A stretch of DNA of 64,000 bases. Origin: Owenia fusiformis (lineage: Eukaryota > Annelida > Polychaeta > Sabellida > Oweniidae). Below, piece by piece: positions 10,993 through 23,402 of this stretch (the stretch's first letter is position 1; each line of letters begins with the position of its first letter). A model generated the notes under the pieces. The model made no database searches. It was not told where the DNA came from and was given only the letters and a program-made list of their open reading frames with translations. The stretch lies in contig CAIIXF020000011.1 in NCBI GenBank assembly GCA_903813345.2, forward strand, positions 2,502,571-2,566,570, read 5' to 3'. Both the position numbers and the translations under genes were made by a program.

Positions 10993-12419
10993 CAGGGTGG
11001 ACCAAGAACCCCCCTAACTAATATTCCTGATAAATATTTTTTAACAAACACGCCAAAATTGATATATCATCTTAAAGATAATTTAATTGACAACAAAATG
11101 ATATATCACAGAATAGTTTTCAACAACCCTATCTAGAGATGTAACCAGTTATGTGACATGGGGGTAAAAAGAACACCTTCTCAATTTTCATCGATTTTGC
11201 GAACAAACGCCTATTTCTACCAAATATTACTGTTCAGTCAAAAATTGCATCATTCTCATTATATGTTGTTTTCATTCAGTTTTTGAACCATGCATGCTAT
11301 ATGTATATGTATAAAACAAATTTATTTCTTCTTCAGTCTGTCCAAATATGGCTTAATACACCCACATTATGATCAGATTATTCGCTAAAGACGCGGGAGC
11401 CACAATTGGTTGATGGCATAATTGATGAATGTATGCGGAAGTACCATTCAACTGCTAGTTATTATTTCTTTTAGATAATCTACATCCTTGATAGACTTGG
11501 CATCTTTAAACACAAATTGTTCTAGATGCCCCCGAGTATGGTTATCAACATTATTGGCATCTGGACTGCCAGACAGCCATTTGTCTGGGCTAGCGATCAT
11601 GAAATTTCGAATCTCCAAAAAGTACATTGAACCCTTGTGATGTAGCACTGTCCTTTTATATCCCTGATGAGTCCTTTTTAAAACCTCATTTCAGTAATAT
11701 TCAGAGTATATTTTTGCTCCTGGTTCAACAAAAACAGGGTCGGTCTTTCCTTTCTTGGAAACACCGAGTGACACCACTACTCTTTCAGAAAAATGTCATC
11801 TCGATTTGAGTAGCCATCGTAGTCACTCGTCTTGCTTACTGATATAGAGTCTAGCCTTTTGATTTCATGTATAATACTGGGGGCATTTAGAACAGTTGGT
11901 CTATGAAGATCCCTAGCCTATCAGGGATGTAGACAAACTGAAAGAACGAATAGTTGGATAGTTGGAGTTGGATGGTACTTCCGCAGAGATCCATCAAGTA
12001 TGCCAATGACTTTTGCGTATTAAGCGAATAATCCGATCAGAAGAAGCCTATTGGGCTATATAATGGACAAGCTGAAGAAGAAATGAATTTGTTTTATAAG
12101 CATACACATGTATTTTAAGCATGTACGGTTCAATAACTGAATGAAAACAATGTATAATTGTCTCATGACAATGATGCAAGTTTAAAGTGAATGGTAAAAT
12201 TGGGTAGAAAAACGCTAATCTTTGCAGAATCGATGAAAATTGAGGTGTTTTTGACCCCCATGTCACATATATGGTTATATCTCAAGCCAGGATTGTTGAA
12301 AATTGTTCTATTATATATCATTTCGTTGCACATCAACTTAACTTTAAGACGATATATCATTGTTGAAAAGTAAATATTTATCAGGAATATTGACTAGGGG
12401 TGGTTTTTGGCCCATCCTG
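10993..12419 (-). mobile_element. Defective mariner/Tc1-type element with long TIRs
   Basis: Terminal inverted repeats begin CAGGGTGGACCAAGAACC at the left and, read inward from the right, CAGGATGGGCCAAAAACC. Similarity extends over several hundred bases, with shared AATATTCCTGATAAATATT and a GAAAATTGAG..GTCACAT block. TA follows the right end. The left flank is CA, probably a mutated TA. The interior contains a decayed transposase on the minus strand. Confidence 0.7.
11448..11835 (-). pseudogene. Decayed mariner-family transposase
   Basis: The minus-strand reading gives VSLGVSKKGKTDPVFVEPG, then a stop, then a frame with KGSMYFLEIRNFMIASPDKW and HLEQFVFKDAKSIKDVDYLK. These match the family pattern V.V.AGVS..GKT.L.FVEPG followed by P.SPD.NP.EN.WG.LK. 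The 'SPD' block is recognisable only as SPDANNVDN. Stops, a frame change and loss of the catalytic 'QDNA' block show that it is inactive. Confidence 0.6.
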
Positions 12420-15400
12420 TATATATGCATATCAATGTATATATCAATGTTTGTTTATCTGTATCCATTTGCGACGCTATATTTAGTTCAATTGGTCTCT
12501 TGTGTCGTATTTTATCTCAAGTAGTATTTACTTTCAACATATTTCCTATTCTCGTTAGTTACTATTTTTGTATTCAAGTTCAGTTTTTTCATTAATAGAT
12601 GTCACATATTAAGATATATATTTATATTTATAATGCACAATGTACCCACATGCAAAATAATTTAATAAAAAACTAATTTGCGAGATTGTATGTAGCATTA
12701 GAACCCATTGTAAATGTATTTATGATTTTGTGCATGATGTAAATCTAATAAATTCTATATATATCTTAGATTGAGATGTTGATAGTCATTAAACCACACC
12801 ATTTTATTAACTTCATTCAAACCAAAGTAAATTAATTTACCCAACTCAAAATCGTGAAGAAAATCTAAAAAGCTACACAATTCTACAACATATGGGGACG
12901 TATTTTCGCTATTAGTCGCAAGGGCGATGTGCTGCTACTTCTTTACCCTTATCCAATCCCATAAAACACACAAACATACGCTATATAGTACATGTCAAGA
13001 TGCGTAATGTTGGTTCAATGTATTAAGACCGAAATTCTATGATTTATGGAGCAATATACATGTATAGATGACCGATGATATTTTCTGACCATTCCACTTT
13101 ACAGCACTTTTTACACGACTATTGAAAGCTGTAATATTGTCATTCCATAATAACGTAATTGCACCTCTGTAAGTCTACCGTGATGGGGAACTTACTTCAT
13201 CAATTTACCTGGGTTTCTTTTTATTTACTTACATGAACATACACCCTGGGGATAATGTTTCCTTTTAGTAGATGGACAGGTCGAGGAACAATGAACTGTA
13301 CTGTACATTACGTAATTTCATTTGGAAATTGAACATCATCCATAAATGTACTAGATCGGTGTCTCATATGCTGACATCGACCGGAAGCAATGTTTTTTTA
13401 AAATATGTCTCAAATTGATAGTACCCCGGACAGGTTGAATAATGCAGTTGTGTTTTTACTCTATATTTCCAATAGAACAACCATTCTTAATGTAATTTGT
13501 GTATTTGATTCTGGAGAGAATTTCCAACATGGAAAATAAATATTTTAACGAAATTCCAAATTTAATGATTTTTGTCGGCTTTTTTCAAAAAGATGCCACT
13601 GTCAATAAAATACAGTTTTTTCTTAAACAACTGAAATTTTAACGTCATTTCAAAGATTGTCAAGCTATTGAACTGTTGGCCTCTAAAGTCTTTCCAGATG
13701 TAATTGATGCCATATTAATTACGGCTGATTATTGTTATTCATTTTTGTCATATTAAATAGGCCTAATGTTATTACAGTGCATTAGGCCAATGAAAAACTT
13801 GTCACTCTGAGTCAAGTTTCCTCGGATAACGCACCTTTTTCGCCATTGGGTTTTCCGCCGCTGTCACTCAGCATGCAACCCCCCCGTGGCACATGAATTG
13901 TACCATGCTTTGAATATGTCAGGTTTCCCTGACAATTTCATGATAATGTGACACAGCTATATTAACATCTCTGAAGGATCTAATGCCAGAAACACTTGAA
14001 GTTGGAGATTTGTAATGTTTTACCTCGGGAATGAACTCTGGGTTGCCAAATACAAACTTTATACGGAAGTGATAATTTTAGATTCACTTTATAGTAAACA
14101 TCTTTTTCATGCCAAATGTGATTCCTTGAGAGTAAATTGGATTATCATGACAAAGGCATATACATGTATCCGTTTATTTGGAAAAGTAAAAAATATTTTC
14201 AAACTTCACACATAGCCTTTAGTTAACAAAAGGGATAACTATTTTACCGCCACCTGAAGTGTTAGTGTTGTTGTTTGTTTTATTGTTTGTTTTATTTATT
14301 TCCTAAACTCCAAATAATACAAGTACAATCGCAATAGTGGAAGACACCCCAAGGAGCATATAATCCACGTTATATTAAACAAAAAATATTTACAAGTAGC
14401 AAAACTCATACAATAAATCAGTGCTCATTTGAATTAAAGATCGACACTAGTTATTTCCCATTCGGTTGGTCCCATCCTCCATCCTCCTCTACCCTCGCTA
14501 TTCAAATATACAGCAAAGAGTTTGCTCAATCAATCATTTTACCTAAAGAACATGTTCCGCCCCTGTAATGAGGACAACTTCTTAATGCTAATATGATGAA
14601 ATGTGGACAAATTTGGATTGATGAAACTGCCCTAAGACTGACGGACCTCACGTGTGATGTCGGTGATCAATTTTCTATGTAACCAACGGAGATCAGTCTT
14701 CATTTTCTATCTTTATTGCATATTACCATAAACAACCTGGAACATACAAAACTAAAAAGAGTTGCAATTCAGAGGTATGACTAACAAAAATAACAAGATT
14801 GTATGAATAAATGAAATACATGTCTTTGGACACATACTTTTACTGTGCACTGGAGACTGATAGAGACATATTTCGTGTATTTTACATAACTAGCTAAATC
14901 TTTACATCTTACACTATAAAACACCAAACATGTCAAACAGATTCTAGCTTACAAAACCTACCCAGGCACTACTGTAGACCATGGGGTTGATAGAACATCT
15001 GGTCTTGATCAACACTAGAATGAAATAAATGAGTTCAAAATAAGTCTTACAAACATTCTCAAATCATGTAAACCTCACAGATTCAATGTAAATTTTAGGA
15101 GATCTTTCCAAGAAGAAATGACAAAAACTATAAATTCCTAAGAAATCTCACATGTCCCAAGAAATGTCAAAGTATACGCAATCTAATGTATTTTACACAA
15201 GGTTAAGTTTGAAATATAATAAATGCAACCATACCTGACTTAATAAGGGTCTTTATACCCAAAGCTAGTTTAAATTATGTAACAACGAGTCAATTTCTAT
15301 AAGAATTCAGAAAAGCAAATTTCAGAGCATCCCGTTTTTCCAAGATGGCTGACTTGCACTTTTAACCAACCAGATCGCTTAAAACTTAGATTACAGCGGG

Positions 15401-15530
15401 AAGTTTAAACTGATATAAAGTTTCAAACTATTTAGCTCTGTTACATCTAATTCAAGTAAACTATATCAAAGTAACTCATGAGTACTTGAGTGACGTGGCT
15501 GAAGCAATTATCAAATAAATAAATAATGTA
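12420..15530. other. Gene-free stretch
   Basis: No exon, RNA gene or complete repeat could be supported. Open frames are short and lack protein-like composition. The region is AT-rich, with ordinary microsatellite-like runs near 14270-14310. Confidence 0.4.
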
Positions 15531-15534
15531 ATAC

Positions 15535-15675
15535 TCATGTATATGCAGGTATTTTTTCAATAATTCCTATATTTAGCTGCACACGATTTCATAAAAAACG
15601 ATAGGTGCCAAGTACTATCATAAAAGCGTTAATAACTAAAACAATATTAAAGTGTTAGCGTAAATAAGTATAGTG
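15535..15675. repeat. Dispersed repeat, direct copy at 36118-36255
   Basis: The block from GTATATGCAGGTATTTTT through TATTAAAGTGTTA..GCGTAAATAA recurs in the same orientation at about 36118-36255 with scattered differences. It is non-coding and the family is unknown. Confidence 0.65.
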
Positions 15676-15679
15676 GCCT

Positions 15680-16834
15680 ACAAGGGTTGTTCAAAAGGTT
15701 TTGCACAGATATGTCTATTTGTGAGAATAATAGATCAATTTTGTTCATAGTTGGTATGTATGTGCCAAAATCTTATTCCCTGACACTGTAAAAGTTTCAT
15801 GTATATATGCCTACTACTTAACATTTTACGGTTACTATAGTAACCACGTTGATGACGCTATGGTCCATATCATTTTGTAAAAGATCACTAGTAACACATA
15901 AAGATCAATGTTACTAAGCATGCTAATTTAAATTTCATAAACTATCAATTTAAATTTAAACAATTTCTAATATTGTTCTCATGGAAAAATTTGAATCTTA
16001 TCTCAATGTTTCCGATGTTTTCTTTGGTTATGTCAAAGAATGACCGTAAACATACTCTTCAAACATCTTGAACAAATCACCTCATATTGTGACGTTATCA
16101 AAGTTCTCATGAATGCAGGAAATATTGGAGAATATGACTCGGAATGATAAAGTTAGAGCAGGGAAACATTGATAGAATACATGATAAAGAATGGGGAAAT
16201 AGTATTACACAAGTTATATTCATTCATGATTTGCTAAGTATTCCAATATGGAATAAAAGAAGGGAAATGTATTGAGGGTAGCTGTAGTTATGAGAGGGCT
16301 TAATATCCTATAGGTAGGATGGTTCATACATTTGCTTATGGACTGGACGTAATGCGACAAGTATAATGCATTACTAAGGAAGACTACATGTTAAGTACTG
16401 TATATTTAGATCAAATATAAATTAGTTATAAATATATATATATATATATGGGGATACCAACACAAGATAAGTTTCGTATACGCCACTAAAATCGTATCCG
16501 ATCCATATGACGTAAAATCCAATTGTATCCGACGGATACTATTTTAAAAATATTTTGAAAAAATAAGGACCACCTACTCATTCGCTGCGCTCACTCGATG
16601 GAAATTTCTTGTGTTTTTGCGTGCTTTTTATTTGTGATTAGGAGTTCTCATTAGGAGTTCTCATTCTCATTCTAGTGGGGCCAGTTAAGCTGTTAAATTG
16701 CACTTGCTATATATAAAGCACCATTTTCTGACCAAAGTATCATCAATACATATAGTTTTGATATCTAACGAAGTGGTGTTGAAAAGTGGCCCCAGTTTCA
16801 TAATAGCAGGCCTCAAAGATCTTGCTCATTTACA
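15680..16834. other. Gene-free stretch
   Basis: No gene was recognised. An (AT)n run lies near 16430-16450. Nothing else is distinctive. Confidence 0.4.
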
Positions 16835-18470
16835 TTGAGCCCCATGTTAATTTATCAATCTTCAAAAGAAGATTATATAACAGTTCTAGAGCAATAAAGC
16901 CCATATTCCAAGTACAGGGTGTTAAAAAAAAAACGCAACCCAAAGAAATTGCTATATCTTGAAAAATACTCGTCCAATTATGTTCATATTTTCAGCAAAT
17001 AAAGAAGAGGCTGTGTATGTATAGCTCCTGTCAATGGTTAGTTGTAAAACATGATGCAATGGACATCTGCTCAAAAGACAGTTGTACTAGCAAAATGCGA
17101 AAACCGCAGTCAGGGGTGACTGCAACCTCAAAAAATTAAATAACTTCCTAACCATAGTGTTTTTGCTCTTCAAATTTGGCACAAACCATCTTCATTAACT
17201 GTATGATAAATCTGTAGAGTGAAATCAAAATCACATTAGGGACTTCACTGTCATGGTTGAAATGGTTTCAAATCGCAGTCAAATGCCCTGGTTCAGGGAG
17301 ACTTAAGAAGGCATTTTGACCATGACTATAAAGTCCCTAGAGTGATTTTGGTGAAACTCCACAAATTTACCACACATTGAATGAGGATAATTTGTGCCAA
17401 ATCTGAAGTTCCAAAACAACATGGTTAGAAAGTTATTTGGTTTTATTGCTGTGGCAGTCACCTCTGACTGCGTTTTCATATTTTCCTTGTACAACTGTCA
17501 TTTGAGCAGGTGTCCAAGGCATCATGTTTTACAACTTACTGACAATAGGAGCTATACATACACAGTCTCTTTTTTCTTTTCCTGAAAAAATGAACATAAT
17601 TGAATTAGTATTTTTCAAGATATAGTTATTTTCCATTCGCATTTTTCATATTTTGCTAGTACAACTGTCTTTTGAGCAAGTGCCCAAGACATCATGTTTT
17701 ACAACTAACTAACAACAGGGGCTATACATAAACAGTCTCTTCTTCCTTTCCTGAAAATATGAGCATAATTGGATTAGTATTTTCCAAGATATCGCGATTT
17801 CTTTGGGTTGCGTTTTTTTGAACACCCTGTATGTTACAAAAACATGATTATCTTTAAAATCAGAAGGGTATTTTTTTTCTTTACCTAGTTCAAAAGATAT
17901 TGGCGTTTGAATCTTGGAAAATCCCCATTGACTGCCATTATAAACCACTGTCAATATTGCTTTACTTAAGTACCCTTTTCTTAAATAGTCCCCTATGGAA
18001 TTTTCTAATATTGTAGATTTTGATAGTTAATATATTGATTTAAGGAAAATCAAACAGACACATTTCTGAAAAGTTCTAATTTTTGATATATCTAGCCGTT
18101 AAAAACTATAAAAAAATCTATATTGGGCCCAATGCTAATTCATCAATCTTCAAAAGACAACCTGTAGATCAGTTCATAGGTGATAAAGCCCATATTCCTA
18201 GGATGTTACAATCGCATGATTATCTTCAAAAGAAGAAGGGTTAATTTTTTTCTTTTTCCTAGCATTTGGATTTTGGAAAATCCCCTTTGATTGCCATTAT
18301 AAACCGCTATCAATATGGCTTTACTAAAGTGTCTTTTTCTCAAAAAGTCAAAAATGGAATTTTCTAATATGGTAGATTTCTAAAGTTAATCATATTGATT
18401 TTAAAAAATCAAACATACACATTTCTGAAAATTTCTTATTTTGGATATAATTAGCCGTATATTTAAACCT
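16835..18470. repeat. Tandem duplication of about 350 bp, first copy split by a transposon
   Basis: Copy 1 is 16840-16914 joined to 17832-18120. Copy 2 is about 18125-18470. Both contain TCATCAATCTTCAAAAGA-like, AATAAAGCCCATATTCC, CATGATTATCTT, TGCCATTATAAACC and GGAATTTTCTAATAT. Copy 2 shows the sequence without the insertion and so serves as the empty site for the 915-bp element at 16915-17829. Confidence 0.75.
16915..17829. mobile_element. Mariner-type foldback element, copy 1 (915 bp)
   Basis: It starts CAGGGTGTTAAAAAA and ends TTTTTTTGAACACCCTG, flanked by TA on both sides (16913-16914 and 17830-17831). TA duplication and CAGGGTG ends are typical of Tc1/mariner. The arms are long inverted repeats of about 430 bp and contain further internal repeats (AAGAAGAGACTGTG-like, GTTGTAAAACATGATG, GACAGTTGTACTAG). 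A near-identical second copy lies at 33237-34149. No transposase frame is present. Confidence 0.85.
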
Positions 18471-18479
18471 TATTATTTA

Positions 18480-20490
18480 CAATAAACACCACGTTCCTGT
18501 TCTGGATTTGTCATTTCGTGGCTTGTTTATACACAGTTTACTTACAGTAAAAAGTTTGAGTGGCTCTGAGGCACATATACTGAGAAAACACGAGAATGGA
18601 CTAAATAGTATGAACTTGGATATCTCAGTCGGTAAGTTTCCAGCTTATATTCTGCTTCTAGTAAACCACCTGGCAGATTTGACCCAATCTTTATAACCAT
18701 CCATATATACGTCACCGAATGGAACTAGTTGAAAAGAAAATCTAATCTGTGAATATTGCCTACAGGCAAGAAAGAGGACATGCTGCCTTTCCCATCCACT
18801 ATTTTCTAGTATCGTTACCGCAAAACTTTGCAAAACGCCTCGATGTAACCGTCATGCTATAACACCGTGATGTAACCCTTCCTTGATTCCCTGCTTTCTT
18901 AAAGCCAGCCAATCAATGTGCTCAAATAAGCCTTTGCAGCCCCAATGCACTTATATATGAAGAAGATCATATCGCTCAACTAACCAATCACTGGCCATGT
19001 ACTGTTTTATAAGCTCACGTCATATTAGCAAAGACCTTATACTACCATCGGATAACACTGAAACACCCAGTTGCTGTAAATAAAAACAACTGTTGCTGCT
19101 TATAAAAGGTAAATATGGCCGCGGATCATTACACCTTTTTTAGTCTTGGCACTCGCCATAAAGTTCTGTTTACATTATCAAGACTCTTACATACTATTTT
19201 ATTTATTGACGATATAGCATATTTACTGCAGTGTACCACTAACACTAGACTATATCCTATTAAGTCTGAATTATATTCACAGACTGACTTCTAGTCAGTC
19301 TGTTGGATTACCACTAACACGGTAGAGTATTGCAACACATTATTATCTTCTGAGCAGCCATAAAAATGATCTGGTCTGCGATTTTAGCGAAAGGATCAGT
19401 TTAGTTCAGTGAAAATGGCAACAGATTTCAAACAGTCATATATTGAATTGTTATGTATAGCTTAGGTGTCAGGGCCACATCCTAGTCATGCAATACTTTA
19501 AATATATTTATAGTTTATAATTTATAATTTATTACTAAAAAGTAAATTACTATGAGCAGATTTTAGATTTAATTGATGTATTATGCACGTTGTCCCATTC
19601 ACAATTCCAAGTATTGTAGGCTCGGTGCCTTCTTCCCAAGTCCAGGCAATATTTTCCACCATGACTCGTGGAGTATTTGGCCTCCCAGGTCATGAACTTT
19701 TGGCCTCCCTGGTTTGGAAGTGTCATTGAGGGTCCAGTTATCAATTTTATATATCTTCAGTCACCTACTAATGTATGGTGTATTCTCCTTATTTACTTTT
19801 ATCATGGTAGCATGAGTTTGTGTGGCTGTGAGACCAAGTAAAGTATGAAAAATGGCAACTGAATCCATAGTTCAACAAGTTAAACCCAATATTACGGCTT
19901 CCATTTATTAATCTGAATGTTATTGTTGCCGTGATTCCGTGCTATGCTTTCATTGGTTGCAAATTTTCACTATCAGTTATTAATTAAACGCGCATGGAAT
20001 TCTATGCATTTAAGGCCTAATAGGCACGGACGTTCAACCTAGGGCGGGCCACAAGATATGTCAGATAAGAAATAAGGCCCAGACTAGGTTTAACTTGTTA
20101 AACTACTGAATCCAATGATTTTCTATCTGTTGAACTGTGGCAATTTAACATCGCAGTGCTTAATGTCATTATTCACGCCTAGCCATCGACAACGTTCAGT
20201 GACAAAACATACTTTAGATGTACAGTGTCACTATTAACTGATTTGAAGCTAAAACTATGATGAAGGTTTGATATAGGTTTTAAAAAATCAATATGATATG
20301 AGGAATGCACAAAGGATTTCATTTTTGATTTTTGCCTAAGAGTGTCTATTATTTTTATAAGAATATGTTTGTAACATAATTAGAAAGCTAAAGGGGGTCT
20401 AGGGGTTAGGTATAATAGAGTTCCCAAGTTTATAAATAAAAACTCGGTTTGCGTGAGAAAAATATTTTTTCGAAACAAATTTATTGTTAC
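18480..20490. other. Gene-free stretch
   Basis: No exon pattern or recognised protein was found on either strand. Nothing distinctive apart from AT-rich runs near 19500-19545. Confidence 0.4.
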
Positions 20491-20499
20491 CTTAAAGTT

Positions 20500-21105
20500 T
20501 GTCAAGAAATGGTTTGAAATAATTCAAAGAATTACAAATATTTATAAAAGCAGTACGAATTATTTGATTTGAATATTTTTTGATATTTCGCTTTTTAATT
20601 CAACAAAATTTGACTCCTTATAACTTAGGTTTGATGAATTGAGGTCACAACACATTCATATTGAAGTTCTAACTTACAATTAGTGTCTGACATCATTGTA
20701 AGTAATAGATTTACGAAAATTTCGAATTAACCGGTACACAGCGGCATGTATCTGTTCTTTCACGTGACACGTTTTCAATAAACTAGATGCACTTATTTAG
20801 TATTTAAATAAACACAGGCTTTAAATAATATTGAACATCAGCCTTTTGATAATGTTCCGAAAACTGCTGGTGCTATTGCTTAAATAGCATCTGGCTTAAA
20901 TATATTATTTTAACGTGACCCGCGATTTTAACTCATTTGAAACTAATCGACATAAAAGAACTAAAACTTACATAGATCATGGTGTGGCTTATTATTTTCA
21001 AATATCAAAGAACGTGAGGAAAATAAGCTCTTCTTTGTCCTTGTCCCGCAAAACCTGATACCTACAAAACTTAAAGCAAATGACATTGAAAGACCTTTTA
21101 TGAAA
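20500..21105. repeat. Upstream part of duplication unit A, matching 43700-44310
   Basis: About 600 bp align collinearly with 43700-44310. Shared strings include AGCAGTACGAATTATTTGA, TAACTTAGGTTTGATGAATT, TTAGTGTCTGACATCATTGT and AATAAGCTCT. The two copies lie upstream of promoters A and B respectively, so the segmental duplication extends well upstream of the genes. Confidence 0.8.
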
Positions 21106-21247
21106 TTATACGTTTAACATTTTCGAATTACCTATCTTCGGCCATTTATAAGTAATCACGTATCGCAAACCCTAACTTAAGTAAAATACCGCTTAGTGTA
21201 ATAACAAACTACGTATAGGTAAATGGGTTATTTAAGCTAATCTTAAA
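21106..21247. repeat. End fragment of the TTAAGATTAGC MITE family
   Basis: The sequence from ACGTTTAACATTTTCGAATT through TTCGGCCATTTATAAGTAAT to GCTAATCTTAAACTC is a reverse-complement match to about 39865-40015. The last few bases of this MITE are found on the far side of the next element (AACTCCCTAAT at 23143), so that element interrupted it. Confidence 0.7.
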
Positions 21248-23142
21248 CTCCAGGCCCGTCAGATGGGGGGGGGTGCGATGGGTGCGACACCCCCCCCCAA
21301 AAAATTTTTTTTGTAATTTTTTTTCATCATCTCATACACTTTTAAAGTGCCCAGAAAGCATCAAATAACATCTTAAAATTGTAAAATTTCCTAGAGGGAG
21401 TCGGCCACCCCTCACATCCCCCTCAATACAATGGAAAAGTTCTGAATTTATTTTATGTATTGTCTCAGACACTTTTAAAGTGCCTAAGTGCCCACACATC
21501 ATCACATAGCTCCTTGATATAGTCAATATTTCTGGGAGACTAACACTTGCTCCCCTTAGGGATCCCCATCCCACCTCCCCCTCTGGCACCCTCGCCCCCC
21601 CCTTGACACCCCTCTAAATTTTTTTAATTAACTCATACACTTTGAAAGTGCCCAGAGAACACTAAATAGCGTTTTAAAATTGCAAAATTTTCTAGGGGGA
21701 GTGGACCACCACTCACACCCCAAAAAACAATTGAAAAGTTCTGAATTTATTTTATGTATCATCTCAGACACATGTAAAGTGCCCAGACATCATCAAATAG
21801 CTCCTTGATATAGTCAATGATTCTGGGAGACTAACACTTACTCACCCTCTTGCATCCCCACCCCACCACCCCCTCTGGCACCCCTCCCCTTTGACATCCC
21901 CCAAAATATTGTGATTTTTTCAAAAAATTTTATCGTGTCATACACTTCGAAAGTGCCCAGGAAGCACCAAATAGCATCTTAAAATTGTAAAATTTTCCAG
22001 GGAAGTAGGCCAACCCTCACATCCCCCACAAAACAATTGACAAAAATTCTGAATTTATTTCATGCATTGTCTCAGACACTTTTAAAGTGCCAAGACTTCA
22101 TCAAATAGCACCTTGATATGGTCAATGTTTCTGGGGGCAGATATGGGGGACAAACACTTGCTCCCCCTCTGGCACCCTAATCCCACCCTCCCCTCTGGCA
22201 TCCCCTTTGACACCCCCAAAAATTGAAAGAAGAAGCACTAAATATCATCTTAAAATTGTAAAATTTTCTGGAAGAGTTGGCCACCCCTCACATCCCCACA
22301 AAACAATTGAGAAAATTCTGAATTTCATGTATTGTCTCAGACATTTTTAAAGTGCCCAGACATCATCAAATGGCACCTTGATATGGTCATTGTTTCTTAG
22401 GGCAACCCCTCGCTCCCCCTCTGGCACTCCACACCACTTCACCCTCTCATTCTCTTTGACATCCTCAAAAAGAATTTGAAAAAAATTCACTTTTTATTGA
22501 CTCATTCACTTTAAAAGTGCCCAGAAAGCACCAAATGGCATCTCAAAAGTGTAAAATTTTCTAAGGGGAGTGAGTCACTCCTCACAAGTTTGGAAGTTGC
22601 ATTTGTTATTTTAAACACTTTAAAAGTGCCTAGAAGTCACCAAGTGACATAATGAAATCATAAAAACATACAAATTTCTGGCAGCCCACTCCAAAAACTA
22701 AAGCATTCATTTACTCAAACACATTAAAAGTGCTCAGAATTAACCAGACAGCAACTTGAATTAGTAAAATTTTCCTTGCTGCCCCCCTAAGAAGAAAATG
22801 ATTGAAAAAAAATCTGAATTTCGTATCAATAGATTCTATTTCAATTAAATCACCTTGAAAGGGTCCAGAAATCACTAAATATGATCTTGAACTGCTAAAA
22901 GTTCTCGGGCATTTATGCCCTTCTACAACCTCCCCCTATTCCAGTGTTTCTCCAAATTTCTCATACAATATTCAGTCTAAAAACAATACGAAAACAATAA
23001 AATTCTACAAAATAACCGACCCCCTCCCCCCCCCCCCTTTGACTTACGCAATTTGATTTACGCGGCAAAAAATTGACAATTTTATTTTCTCTTTAGTTAA
23101 AACCGCACCCCCCTTGGAGAAAAGTGTCTTACGGGCCTGAAC
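21248..23142. mobile_element. 1.9-kb element with CAGGCCCGT ends and internal dimeric tandem repeat
   Basis: It starts CAGGCCCGTCAGATGGGGG and ends GTCTTACGGGCCTG, giving a 9-bp terminal inverted repeat CAGGCCCGT shared with the MITE at 8297-8456. AACTC flanks both ends. The interior holds about 11 copies of a unit centred on the short palindrome CACTTTTAAAGTGCCCAGA. Spacing alternates at roughly 130 and 170 bp, forming a dimer of about 300 bp. Each unit continues with a block like CATCAAATAGC and a C-rich tract. No protein is encoded; the open frames there are repeat artefacts. Confidence 0.75.
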
Positions 23143-23149
23143 TCCCTAA

Positions 23150-23402
23150 TAATTCACAATATCTCACTCATGTTTAACACGCATATCCATTCATGAATCT
23201 AGAAGTGCCCATATTTGTGTTTAGATCATTCTAAAAATACCTATATTTCACATAATGAAGCAGAAAAATAAGTATATCTGAACTCAGTTGCACTGTATTT
23301 AAATTAACATCTTTACACTCCAATGAGTTGGCTTTAACATAACACGAACCACATCATTGTATTGCCAATATTGTTAGAGGAGGCATAGGAGTTGAGAACA
23401 AA
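23150..23402 (+). promoter_or_regulatory. Copy A promoter and 5' untranslated exon
   Basis: This block is conserved in three places (here, 48690-49376 and 62631-62855). It has TAATAATTCAC at its upstream edge, then CATTCATGAATCTAGAAGTG, an AT-rich TAAGTATAT and an initiator-like TCAGTT (A at about 23286). The exon downstream contains ACACTCCAATGAGTTGG and ends at 23402 before GTAAGT. A four-codon upstream ORF (ATG AGT TGG CTT TAA, 23323-23337) is present. The inferred splice partner is the AG acceptor before 26470. Transcription is inferred from conservation and splice signals only. Confidence 0.65.
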
